A stretch of DNA of 5,363 nucleotides from an uncultured cyanobacterium. Lineage in GTDB: Bacteria; Cyanobacteriota; Cyanobacteriia; PCC-6307; Cyanobiaceae. The stretch spans positions 1 to 5,363 of the forward strand of contig CAIKWV010000380.1 in NCBI GenBank assembly GCA_903831165.1, written 5' to 3'. This document shows positions 1 through 5,363 of the stretch, piece after piece (position 1 is the first letter of the stretch; every line of letters begins with the position of its first letter). The position numbers and the translations under genes were made by a program. The notes under the pieces are model-generated. The model was not told the origin of the DNA and ran no database searches. It saw nothing but the letters and a program-made list of their open reading frames with translations.

Positions 1-203
1 ACATCAACCGGACCCAGCCGATCCGCTACAGGCTGATCGTGCAGCGCATGTCCGTGGATGTGATCGGTCCCGAAGCCGAGCCCAACCCAACCCTGCCGGA
101 TCCAGCCATACCCCTGCCACAGTCCCCGCCACAGCCAGCAGAGTCGAATCCCCAGGCCCCTGAGCGGAACGAGAACCAGGCTCCGGGCCCTGGAGGGACC
201 TGA
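1..203 (+). CDS. C-terminal fragment of an unidentified protein with proline-rich tail
   Basis: The frame beginning at base 3 is open for 66 codons and ends at TGA 201-203; the gene starts before the window. The first 23 or so residues (beginning INRTQPIRYRLIVQRMSVDV) look like the end of a folded domain, with alternating hydrophobic residues as in a beta-strand. The last ~40 residues are rich in Pro, Asn, Gln and Glu (repeated PNP, PDP and PQSPPQP-like stretches), as in a disordered or cell-wall-spanning tail. No catalytic motif or membrane segment is visible and I do not recognise the family. It converges on the minus-strand gene ending at 384. The frame is called coding because the strand-like start fits a protein domain and the opposite frame (26-286) is glycine-rich nonsense; this is moderate evidence only. 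Confidence 0.55.
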   Translation, partial: INRTQPIRYRLIVQRMSVDVIGPEAEPNPTLPDPAIPLPQSPPQPAESNPQAPERNENQAPGPGGT

Positions 204-263
204 GCTGTGCCGCGGCGCCAGGCCATCGCCGGCGGCATCACCGGCTCTGCCATCCAGGCGCCC

Positions 264-300
264 GCTGAGCCATCCGGTGGGGGCAACTGGTGGGCTCAGC
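264..300. terminator. Long hairpin between convergent genes, possible bidirectional terminator
   Basis: GCTGAGCC (264-271) pairs perfectly with GGCTCAGC (293-300). Inside it, CCGGT (274-278) pairs with ACTGG (286-290) with one G-T wobble, across a 2x2 internal mismatch, leaving a 7-base loop GGGGGCA. The result is a compact 13-pair structure. No T-tract follows on either strand, so it is not a textbook intrinsic terminator. Its place about 60 bases after the upstream stop fits a 3'-end stabilising or termination structure. Confidence 0.45.
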
Positions 301-354
301 CGGGGCTGTCAGGGCGACATCAGCTCGCGCTGGAAGCCCTTCCCTGCCTGAAAT

Positions 355-382
355 GCCGGCCCCCCTAGCGCCAGAGGCCGGC
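355..382 (-). terminator. Hairpin just after the stop of the 194-residue gene
   Basis: GCCGGCC (355-361) and GGCCGGC (376-382) form a perfect 7-base-pair inverted repeat with a 14-base spacer. In RNA from the minus strand the stem can extend by three pairs (two of them G-U). It starts one base past the minus-strand stop codon (384-386) and is followed on that strand by ATTTC, a weak T-rich stretch. Position and stem favour a terminator for the minus-strand pair; the poor T-tract lowers confidence. Confidence 0.45.
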
Positions 383-383
383 T

Positions 384-968
384 TCAAGCCACGGCTGCGG
401 GGTTTGGATCAGCCTCTGCGGGAACCGCCGGCTGCAACCGGCAGCGCAGCTGGGCCAGGGCCTCATCGGGCAAACCGAGAAAGCGATCGAGCCAGGCCTC
501 ACCGGTGGGCTGCACCGTGGCGATGCCCACCAGCAGCGCCTGGCCCATGCCGTCGAGGGGCTGACCCTGGGCGCTGTGGCGCAGTCCCCGAACCTCCCGG
601 GTGGTGAGCTGGGTGCGAACGAGCAGATCAGGCGCCTGATAGAGGTTGGCCAAAGCAAAGCGGAAGCGGGCGTCGAACTGGAGCTCCAGGGCACCGGTGG
701 CCGGCTGCCAGCGCCCGTCCAGCCGCTCCGGATGCACGGCGATGCTGAGGCCCGGCGGCAGGGGCAGACCCAGAAACCGGGTGGTGCGCCAGCTCAGCGC
801 CGGAATGGTGAGACCACAGGCCGCAAAGCTCAGGGGCTGCCAGCCGCCCCGGTCGTGCAGCCCCAGGGCCGCAAGGCCGCCGCCGCCACTGGCGTCATAG
901 CCAAAGCGGGGATAGCGCCCGATCGCCAGCCCGCAGCCAGCCAGGGTCTGCAGCTGCAGGGTGGTCAT
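384..968 (-). CDS. Unrecognised 194-residue protein, coupled to the PPC-glutaredoxin gene
   Basis: I cannot assign this protein to a named family. It begins MTTLQLQTLAGCGLAIGRYP and has no evident signal peptide or membrane helix. It is rich in Gly, Leu and Pro with many short strand-like stretches, suggesting a mostly beta protein (inference). The hexapeptide RFLGLP occurs twice, at residues 64-69 and 162-167, which could mark an internal duplication. There is a Gly run at about 28-31, and a disordered Ala/Pro tail follows about residue 180. The start is well set: its ATG (966-968) overlaps the TGA stop (968-970) of the upstream gene by one base (TGATG), so translation is probably coupled to the PPC-glutaredoxin protein and the two probably act together. 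The frame is coherent throughout and ends at a hairpin. It may be a cyanobacterial conserved hypothetical. Confidence 0.8.
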   Translation of the reverse strand: MTTLQLQTLAGCGLAIGRYPRFGYDASGGGGLAALGLHDRGGWQPLSFAACGLTIPALSWRTTRFLGLPLPPGLSIAVHPERLDGRWQPATGALELQFDARFRFALANLYQAPDLLVRTQLTTREVRGLRHSAQGQPLDGMGQALLVGIATVQPTGEAWLDRFLGLPDEALAQLRCRLQPAVPAEADPNPAAVA

Positions 969-1576
969 CAGCGCCGCAGGGGCTCCAGCTCTCCGCGGGC
1001 GTGCAGATCAGCCAGTTCCCCATAGCCACCGATCGGTTGCCCATCGAGAAACACCTGGGGCAGGCTCCGCTGGCCAGTGAGCTGCTCCAGCTCACGCCGC
1101 TGTTCCTCGCTGCTGACCTGCAGCACCTGGTGGGGGATGCCCAGGGTGCGCAACATCCGCAGGGCCCGCGCCGAAAAGGGGCAACCCGGCAGCACGGCAA
1201 TCTCCACCAGGGGCAGCGGCGGTGCCGCGGGGGCTTCTTCGGCGCCCTGGCTGGTCAGCAGCCCGACCAGCAGATCGGCCCCCTTGAGCACCAGGGTGCC
1301 GTGCTCCAGATGGCCTCCCCAGACCTGGCAGCTGCCATCGGAAAGGCTCAGGTGCAGGTGCACGCCCTGGGGTGAGAGGGTGCCGTTGAGAGTGATGATC
1401 TCCAGATCGCCCTGCAGCAGCGTCGGCTCGGCCTGGCCTGGGCATTGGAAGGCGGCCTGAGAGAGGTTGCCCACCACCCCGAGCACGAAGCCGGAGGCCT
1501 GCTGCTCGATCGCCAGCTGCTCCAGGCTGTGGCGCAGGTCGCTCCCGGGCCCGAGGTGCAGCGGCAGGGCGTGCAT
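968..1576 (-). CDS. PPC/DUF296 domain fused to a monothiol-type glutaredoxin
   Basis: This 202-residue protein has two domains. Residues 1 to about 107 match the PPC (plants and prokaryotes conserved, DUF296) domain. They include a leading LxLxPGxDL stretch, the VVGNLSQAAF turn (34-43), and the signature GVHLHLSLSD (71-80) followed by GGHL (87-90), whose histidines bind metal in some family members. An Ala/Pro-rich linker (about 110-121) leads to a glutaredoxin domain (about 122-202). That domain has a CPFS active site (Cys132), a cis-proline context SLPQVFLDG (Pro173) and the IGGYGELADL glutathione-binding turn (182-191). The second active-site Cys is Ser, so only monothiol chemistry is available. 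The lysine usually found shortly before the CPYC motif is absent. Such proteins reduce glutathione mixed disulfides or carry Fe-S clusters; which applies here is unknown. The PPC domain is known from AT-hook DNA-binding proteins and stand-alone bacterial proteins of unclear role. No clear Shine-Dalgarno precedes the ATG. Confidence 0.88.
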   Translation of the reverse strand: MHALPLHLGPGSDLRHSLEQLAIEQQASGFVLGVVGNLSQAAFQCPGQAEPTLLQGDLEIITLNGTLSPQGVHLHLSLSDGSCQVWGGHLEHGTLVLKGADLLVGLLTSQGAEEAPAAPPLPLVEIAVLPGCPFSARALRMLRTLGIPHQVLQVSSEEQRRELEQLTGQRSLPQVFLDGQPIGGYGELADLHARGELEPLRR

Positions 1577-1742
1577 GGATCGGCGCTGTGCGTCTGGGCC
1601 GCCAAACTACGCCCCGCTCTCCACGAGGCCCCAGGTCAAGCCGGGACGGGACGGGCCAGAGTGGCAGCAGCAGTTCAGCGTCTGGGCGGCGTTCAGCGCC
1701 CATCCCCAGCCGCTCCCTTCCCCCCTCTGGAGCCCCCGATCG
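1577..1742. promoter_or_regulatory. Divergent intergenic control region between PPC-glutaredoxin gene and arsM
   Basis: These 166 bases lie between two divergent start codons and must hold the minus-strand promoter, and probably the arsM promoter too. No convincing -35/-10 pair is visible; TAGTTT on the minus strand (about 1604-1609) is only a weak -10 candidate. Two direct repeats stand out: GCGTCTGGGC at 1590-1599 and 1678-1687, and GTTCAGCG at 1673-1680 and 1691-1698 (18 bases apart, so nearly two helical turns). These could be regulator sites, but no known ArsR-type operator was recognised. GGAG at 1729-1732, ten bases before the arsM ATG, is a plausible ribosome binding site. Confidence 0.4.
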
Positions 1743-2855
1743 ATGACCACCCGGGACGCCGTGCAGGAAGCCGTTCAGAGCTATTACGGCCAACAGCTCA
1801 CGGGCACGGCCGATCTCAAAACCTCGGCCTGCTGTGACGCCGACGCCGTTCCGAGCTGGCTCAGGCCCCTGCTGGCAAAGGTCCACCCTGAGGTGAGCGA
1901 TCGCTACTACGGCTGCGGCCTGGTCTGCCCGCCGCTGTTGTCGGGTTGCCGCATCCTCGATCTCGGCAGCGGTGCCGGGCGCGATGTCTACCTGCTGGCC
2001 CAGCTGGTCGGTGCCACGGGCTCGGTGGTGGGCGTGGACATGACGCCGGAGCAGCTCGCCGTCGCCCGCCGCCATCAGGACTTTCACGCCCAGCAGTTCG
2101 GCTACGACAACGTCTCCTTTCTGGAGGGAACGATCGAACAGCTCGAGCTGTTGCCGCTGGAGCCGGGCAGCTTCGACGTGATCGTCTCCAACTGCGTGCT
2201 CAACCTCTCCACCGACAAGGCCGCGGTGCTGCGGGGGGTGATGCGGCTGCTCAAACCCGGCGGCGAGTTCTACTTCTCCGATGTCTACGCCGACCGGCGC
2301 CTGCCCGAGAGCGTCCAGCGCCATCCGGTGCTGTACGGCGAATGCCTGGGCGGTGCCCTCTACTGGAATGACTTCCTGCGGCTGGCCCGGGGGGCGGGCT
2401 TCGCCGACCCCCGCCTGGTGAGCGATCGGCCGATCTGGATCACCGAGCCCCAGATCGCGCCGCTGGTGGGGGAGGCCCGGTTCTATTCCGCCACCTACCG
2501 CCTGTTCAACATCAGCGAGCTGGAGGACGCCTGCGAAGACCATGGCCAGGCCGTGATCTACCGGGGCACGATCCCCGACCATGCCGAGCGCTGGGATCTC
2601 GACCAGCACCACAGCCTCGAGAGCGGCCGGGTGTTTCCCGTCTGCGGCAACACCTACCGCATGCTCCAGCAGAGCCGCTTCGGCGAGCACTTCAGCTTCA
2701 TCGGCGACTTCAGCCGCCATTTCGGCCTGTTTGGCGGCTGTGGTGGCGGCCTGCCGTTCGCAAGCTCTGGTCCTGCCCCTGCCGCCTCCGGCTTCCCAGC
2801 CGACACCGACACCGCCGGCGTGGGCTCGCAGGCGAGTGCCAAGAGCTGTTGCTGA
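1743..2855 (+). CDS. arsM: Arsenite S-adenosylmethionine methyltransferase ArsM
   Basis: This cytosolic enzyme transfers methyl groups from S-adenosylmethionine to trivalent arsenic, giving methylated and finally volatile arsenicals; it detoxifies arsenite and depends on thiols. The 370-residue protein opens with VQSYYGQQL (11-19) and an ACC cysteine pair (Cys30/31), then YYGCGL (Cys58). The class I methyltransferase motif LDLGSGAGRD spans 72-81 with acidic Asp99. SNCVLNLSTDK (Cys151), GGEFYFSDVYADRR (173-186) and GECLGGALYW (Cys201) follow. Spacings of about 28 and 50 residues between the relevant cysteines match the four conserved cysteines of the algal enzyme CmArsM (44, 72, 174, 224). RFYSATYRLF (246-255) and GNTYRM (302-307) are also typical. 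After about 335 comes an Ala/Pro-rich tail ending in SCC (Cys369/370), a terminal vicinal pair known in many ArsM proteins. The ATG at 1743 is preferred over in-frame upstream ATGs because the family homology starts there and GGAG lies ten bases upstream. Confidence 0.95.
   Translation: MTTRDAVQEAVQSYYGQQLTGTADLKTSACCDADAVPSWLRPLLAKVHPEVSDRYYGCGLVCPPLLSGCRILDLGSGAGRDVYLLAQLVGATGSVVGVDMTPEQLAVARRHQDFHAQQFGYDNVSFLEGTIEQLELLPLEPGSFDVIVSNCVLNLSTDKAAVLRGVMRLLKPGGEFYFSDVYADRRLPESVQRHPVLYGECLGGALYWNDFLRLARGAGFADPRLVSDRPIWITEPQIAPLVGEARFYSATYRLFNISELEDACEDHGQAVIYRGTIPDHAERWDLDQHHSLESGRVFPVCGNTYRMLQQSRFGEHFSFIGDFSRHFGLFGGCGGGLPFASSGPAPAASGFPADTDTAGVGSQASAKSCC
1897..1904. repeat. HIP1 palindrome GCGATCGC
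   Basis: A perfect HIP1 octamer, here within AGCGATCGCT inside arsM. HIP1 is strongly over-represented in many cyanobacterial genomes and supports a cyanobacterial origin. Confidence 0.85.
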
Positions 2856-2886
2856 GGGCCGGCGCCGGAGACAGGAGCCGGCCTCA
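2853..2886 (+). terminator. Imperfect hairpin overlapping the arsM stop
   Basis: TGAGGGCCGGC (2853-2863, containing the arsM stop codon) pairs with GCCGGCCTCA (2877-2886) through ten pairs with one bulged G and a 13-base loop. It is followed by GGGGGCC, not a T-tract, so it is a weak intrinsic terminator at best. It may instead stabilise the arsM message end or attenuate read-through into the downstream hydrolase. Confidence 0.35.
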
Positions 2887-2899
2887 GGGGGCCTCCGCA

Positions 2900-2917
2900 G
2901 GGCGGGGATCCCTGCCC
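2900..2917. repeat. Near-perfect 18-base palindrome upstream of the hydrolase gene
   Basis: GGGC, G, GGGATCCC, T, GCCC reads as its own reverse complement except for one mismatched pair (2904/2913). It lies 46 bases before the hydrolase start, so it could be a dimeric regulator site. A chance GC-rich palindrome is equally possible. Confidence 0.3.
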
Positions 2918-2962
2918 CTGGGGCGCCGCACCCATCCCCCGGTTGGGCCTTGAATCGTTTCC

Positions 2963-3577
2963 ATGACCTCGGCCCAGGCCCGCCCATCCCGCCCACCGCT
3001 GGTGCTGGTGCACGGCATGCTCGACAACTCCAGCGTGTTCAAGCGACTGCTGGAGCACCTGCCCCATCCCCAGCGCCCCCTGCTGCTGCCGGACCTGCCG
3101 CTGCGCTGGGGCATGACACCGATCGCCGAGTCGGCGGCGCTGCTGGATCAACACATCCAGGCCGCCTTCGGCCCTGAGCAGCCCGTCGACCTGCTCGGCT
3201 TCTCGATGGGCGGCGTGATCGCCCGTGCCTGGGTTCAGCTGCTGGGGGGGCATCGCCGCACCCGCCGCCTGACCAGCGTCGGCAGCCCCCATCAGGGCAC
3301 GCTCACGGCCATGCCCTGGCCGCGTCGGCCGCTGGCCGGCATCGCCGATCTCAAGTGGGGCAGCCCGCTGCTGCAGGAGCTCAACAGCAACCTCGACACG
3401 CTGAAGTCGATCGCCTGCTGCAGCTTCTATTCGGGCATCGATCTGGTGGTGCTGCCCGGCTGGCGCGCCGTGCTGCCGGTGGGCGTGCAGCGGATGTTGC
3501 CGGTGTGGACCCACCCCCAGCTGTTGCGGGATCGCCAGGCGCTGGGACCGTTAAGCGAGGAGTTGATGCGGCCCTGA
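2963..3577 (+). CDS. Lipase/esterase-like alpha/beta hydrolase
   Basis: A compact 204-residue serine hydrolase, probably acting on an ester or lipid; the substrate is not inferable. It shows LVLVHGML (13-20, oxyanion-hole HG), the nucleophile elbow GFSMGG (79-84, Ser81), VGSPHQGT (106-113) typical of bacterial lipases and PGAP1-like proteins, SGIDLVVLPG (157-166, probable catalytic Asp160) and WTHPQLL (182-188, probable catalytic His184). There is no signal peptide or membrane segment, so it is probably cytosolic. At about 200 residues it is a minimal version of the fold with little cap domain. It follows arsM on the same strand after 107 bases containing a hairpin and a palindrome, so co-transcription is possible but not clear. 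No strong Shine-Dalgarno precedes the ATG; the start is chosen because the hydrolase fold begins about 12 residues later. Confidence 0.9.
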   Translation: MTSAQARPSRPPLVLVHGMLDNSSVFKRLLEHLPHPQRPLLLPDLPLRWGMTPIAESAALLDQHIQAAFGPEQPVDLLGFSMGGVIARAWVQLLGGHRRTRRLTSVGSPHQGTLTAMPWPRRPLAGIADLKWGSPLLQELNSNLDTLKSIACCSFYSGIDLVVLPGWRAVLPVGVQRMLPVWTHPQLLRDRQALGPLSEELMRP

Positions 3578-3595
3578 TCGAGCTGCGGATCCAGG
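3573..3595. terminator. Small hairpin between convergent stops
   Basis: CCTGATC (3573-3579) pairs with GATCCAGG (3588-3595) through seven pairs with one bulged C and an 8-base loop. It overlaps the hydrolase stop codon and sits in the 29-base gap before the GH3 stop. It lacks a T-tract, so it is only a weak candidate bidirectional terminator. Confidence 0.25.
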
Positions 3596-3606
3596 CGGGC
3601 AGCGGT

Positions 3607-5363
3607 TCAGCGCCCCACCCACACCGCCTCCAGCTCCAGTGCTACGGCCAGACCGTCGTCTTCGGCATGGCGGGCAAAGCGAATCTGATGGCGCCCGCTT
3701 TCGAGCACGAAACCATCGGCAGCCTGATCGAACCAGGCCAGGCGCCGCAGCGGTATCGCCAGGCTGAAACGCCGGCTCTCGCCCGGCTCCAGCTGCAGGC
3801 GCTGAAAGCCGATCAGGGCTCGCTGCGGCCGCTCCACCACCAGAGCGGGCGGCTCCGCATACAGCTGCACCACCTCCGCAGCGGCCATGGCACCGGTGTT
3901 GGTCACGGTCAGCCCCACCTGCAGCAAGCCGGCTTCACTCTGCAGCGCAACCTGCGGATCGCTGTGCTGGAAGCGGCTGTAGGAGAGGCCGAAACCAAAG
4001 GGAAAGGCGGCCCGGTGGCCATCGCGCTGCAGGCGCCGGTAGCCATGCCAGAGGTCGTAGACAACCCGCGGCGCCCGGGGCTCGAAGGGGGGCAGATGGG
4101 TCTCGCTGGTGGGCAGCGCAAACGGCATCCGGCCCGAGGGCGACACCTGCCCCAGCAACACCTCGGCCAGGGCCGCCCCGCCCTCCTGGCCGGGATACCA
4201 GAGCATCACGATCGCCGGCACCGCCCGCCGCCAGGCCTCGCAGAGAATGGCGCCACCCCCCATCAGCACCACCACCGTGCGCGGATTGGCGGCCGCCACC
4301 GCCCGGATCAGGGCCTCCTGGGCCGGGTCAAGGGCCAGCGCCGTGCGATCACCGGAGGCGAAATCGCCGCCGCTGCGGGCGGAGGCCAAGCGGGTGAACG
4401 AGGCCATCAGGGCCGCCAGCGGCTGCCACAGCGCCCGCAGCCGCCGGCCGCCGAAGCGCCGCAGCACAGGGTCCGGTGGCGGCATCTGCCGCAGGATCGG
4501 CTCGAGATCACCGGGGTGGATGTGCTCCCCCTCCTGGCGCCAGTCCAGCCCCACCACCAGCACCGCCGCCTCGCAGGCCGCCGCCAGCGAAGCGGCATGG
4601 ACCGGATCGGTGCCATCGGCGTAGCGCAGCTCCAGATCGGGGTCGGCGGCGCGCAGACCCTGCAGGGGCGTGATCACGACGCCGGGGTCGGGGCGGGTGT
4701 CGGAGGAGCCGCGATCGCCGAGGTTGGCGACGGCGGCCAGGGGGCCGATCAGCGCCAGGGAGCGCACCCCCGTCAACGGCAACACCGGGCCGTCGTTCTG
4801 CAGCAGCACGATCGATTTGGTGGCCGCCTCGCGGGCCAGGGTGAGATGGGCCGGGCAGCCCCGCAGCGAGCGGGGATAGTCGCCGGCCGGCACGGCCAGC
4901 TGGGCGCGCAGCTGGCGCCGCAGCGCGTCATCGACCCGCTCGATCGTCAGGCGTCCGTCGACCAGAGCCTCCTCCAGGCAGCCCTCAAACAGCATCGGGA
5001 AGGGCATCTCCAGGTCCTGTCCCGCCCGCAGCGCTTCGACACCATCACGGATCCCGAAGATGAAATCGCTGACCACAAAACCCTGAAACCCCCAGCGCTG
5101 CTTGAGGATCGTGGTCAACAGCGGGCTGTGCTGGCCGCACCACTGGCCGTTCACCTGGTTGTAGGCGCTCATCACCGAGCCGGCGCCGGCCTCGACACAG
5201 TCGCGAAAATGGGGCAGGTAGAGCTCGTGCAACACCCGGGGACTCGCCTGCACATCGACCAGGAAGCGGGAACTGTCGATCGAGTTGAGGGCGAATTGCT
5301 TGACGCAGGCGATCGTGTGGCGCTGCAGGCCCCGGGTCATGGCCGCGCCCAGGGATCCCAGCA
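3607..5363 (-). CDS. Glycoside hydrolase family 3 (beta-glucosidase-like), N-terminus outside window
   Basis: This enzyme family removes terminal beta-linked sugars, commonly glucose or xylose, from oligosaccharides or glycosides. The frame runs off the window edge: seven residues (LGSLGAA) precede the first internal Met (ATG at 5338-5340), and GH3 homology is already under way there, so that Met is not the start. Counting from it, the C-terminal half of the TIM barrel (1 to about 150) carries SVMSAYNQVNG (55-65) and the nucleophile context GFVVSDF (87-93, Asp92). The alpha/beta sandwich domain (about 175-455) has KSIVLLQNDG (175-184), VVGLDWRQEGE (262-272, Glu270 or Glu272 as candidate acid/base), GGDFASGDR (324-332) and FPFGFGLSY (446-454). 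A fibronectin III-like domain (about 470-575) ends the protein. The usual KHF motif reads KQF (14-16). About 50 residues separate EGE from GGD. The cell location cannot be judged without the N-terminus. It converges with the hydrolase gene across 29 bases. Confidence 0.94.
   Translation of the reverse strand, partial: LGSLGAAMTRGLQRHTIACVKQFALNSIDSSRFLVDVQASPRVLHELYLPHFRDCVEAGAGSVMSAYNQVNGQWCGQHSPLLTTILKQRWGFQGFVVSDFIFGIRDGVEALRAGQDLEMPFPMLFEGCLEEALVDGRLTIERVDDALRRQLRAQLAVPAGDYPRSLRGCPAHLTLAREAATKSIVLLQNDGPVLPLTGVRSLALIGPLAAVANLGDRGSSDTRPDPGVVITPLQGLRAADPDLELRYADGTDPVHAASLAAACEAAVLVVGLDWRQEGEHIHPGDLEPILRQMPPPDPVLRRFGGRRLRALWQPLAALMASFTRLASARSGGDFASGDRTALALDPAQEALIRAVAAANPRTVVVLMGGGAILCEAWRRAVPAIVMLWYPGQEGGAALAEVLLGQVSPSGRMPFALPTSETHLPPFEPRAPRVVYDLWHGYRRLQRDGHRAAFPFGFGLSYSRFQHSDPQVALQSEAGLLQVGLTVTNTGAMAAAEVVQLYAEPPALVVERPQRALIGFQRLQLEPGESRRFSLAIPLRRLAWFDQAADGFVLESGRHQIRFARHAEDDGLAVALELEAVWVGR
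4711..4718. repeat. HIP1 palindrome GCGATCGC
   Basis: Second perfect HIP1 octamer, inside the GH3 gene. Together with the many CGATCG cores it points to a cyanobacterial genome. Confidence 0.85.

Larger units (their letters stand above)
204..383. other. Convergent intergenic gap with two hairpins, no gene seen
   Basis: About 180 bases separate two convergent stop codons (203 on +, 384 on -). I see no credible coding frame. A plus-strand frame starting at 290 runs through here into the antisense of the 194-residue gene and is a shadow. The content that stands out is two inverted repeats, listed separately at 264-300 and 355-382. Confidence 0.6.

Noticed and set aside
26..286. 86-residue minus-strand open frame at the window start
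   Set aside because: It is Gly/Ala-rich with no domain and overlaps the better plus-strand C-terminal fragment and a hairpin.
576..1025. 149-residue plus-strand open frame
   Set aside because: It is antisense to the 194-residue gene, low complexity, with no domain or ribosome binding site.
1643..1655. GGGAC tandem repeat before arsM
   Set aside because: Only two full units in GC-rich DNA; too short to call a repeat element.
1467..1742. 92-residue N-terminal extension of arsM from an upstream ATG
   Set aside because: The added residues do not resemble any ArsM and lie antisense to the start of the PPC-glutaredoxin gene; family homology begins just after the ATG at 1743, which has a plausible ribosome binding site.
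1092..2996. Very long minus-strand open frame (634 residues) antisense to arsM
   Set aside because: It covers arsM in antisense and the PPC-glutaredoxin gene in another frame. Its composition is Ala/Gly/Arg/Pro-rich low complexity with no domain, as expected for a shadow frame in GC-rich DNA.
2654..3514. 286-residue minus-strand open frame across the hydrolase
   Set aside because: It is Gln/His/Ala-rich and antisense to a gene with a clear catalytic triad; a shadow.
4109..4624. 171-residue plus-strand open frame
   Set aside because: It is antisense to conserved GH3 sequence; Ser/Ala/Arg-rich with no recognisable domain.
5338..5340. ATG as the true start of the GH3 gene
   Set aside because: The frame stays open to the window edge and GH3 barrel sequence is already under way, with half the barrel missing, so the gene starts outside the window.

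Overview
This is a GC-rich window, apparently from a cyanobacterium, most likely a Cyanobium/Synechococcus-type picocyanobacterium. Three things support this. The palindrome GCGATCGC (HIP1, a cyanobacterial hallmark) occurs twice, and its core CGATCG occurs about fifteen times. The arsenite methyltransferase is of the cyanobacterial/algal type. The genes are dense with short spacers. The species cannot be named from the sequence alone.

Layout: (1) 1-203, + strand: C-terminal end of an unidentified protein with a proline-rich tail. (2) 204-383: convergent non-coding gap with two clear hairpins. (3) 384-1576, - strand: a two-gene unit. The first gene (968-1576) encodes an N-terminal PPC/DUF296 domain fused to a C-terminal glutaredoxin with a CPFS active site. 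The second (384-968) encodes an unrecognised 194-residue protein whose start overlaps the first gene's stop by one base. (4) 1577-1742: divergent intergenic region with short direct repeats. (5) 1743-2855, + strand: arsM, an arsenite S-adenosylmethionine methyltransferase with all the expected cysteines. (6) 2963-3577, + strand: a small lipase-like alpha/beta hydrolase. (7) 3607-5363, - strand: a glycoside hydrolase family 3 enzyme (beta-glucosidase-like) whose N-terminus lies outside the window. Its usual KHF motif reads KQF.

How the genes may work together: arsM converts arsenite to methylated arsenicals and needs thiol reductant. A glutaredoxin fusion sits head-to-head with it across a 166-base shared control region. 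This suggests, but does not show, that the PPC-glutaredoxin/unknown pair and arsM form a redox or metalloid-response neighbourhood. The alpha/beta hydrolase and the GH3 enzyme look like unrelated housekeeping or catabolic genes. No RNA genes, CRISPR arrays, insertion sequences or phage genes were seen.
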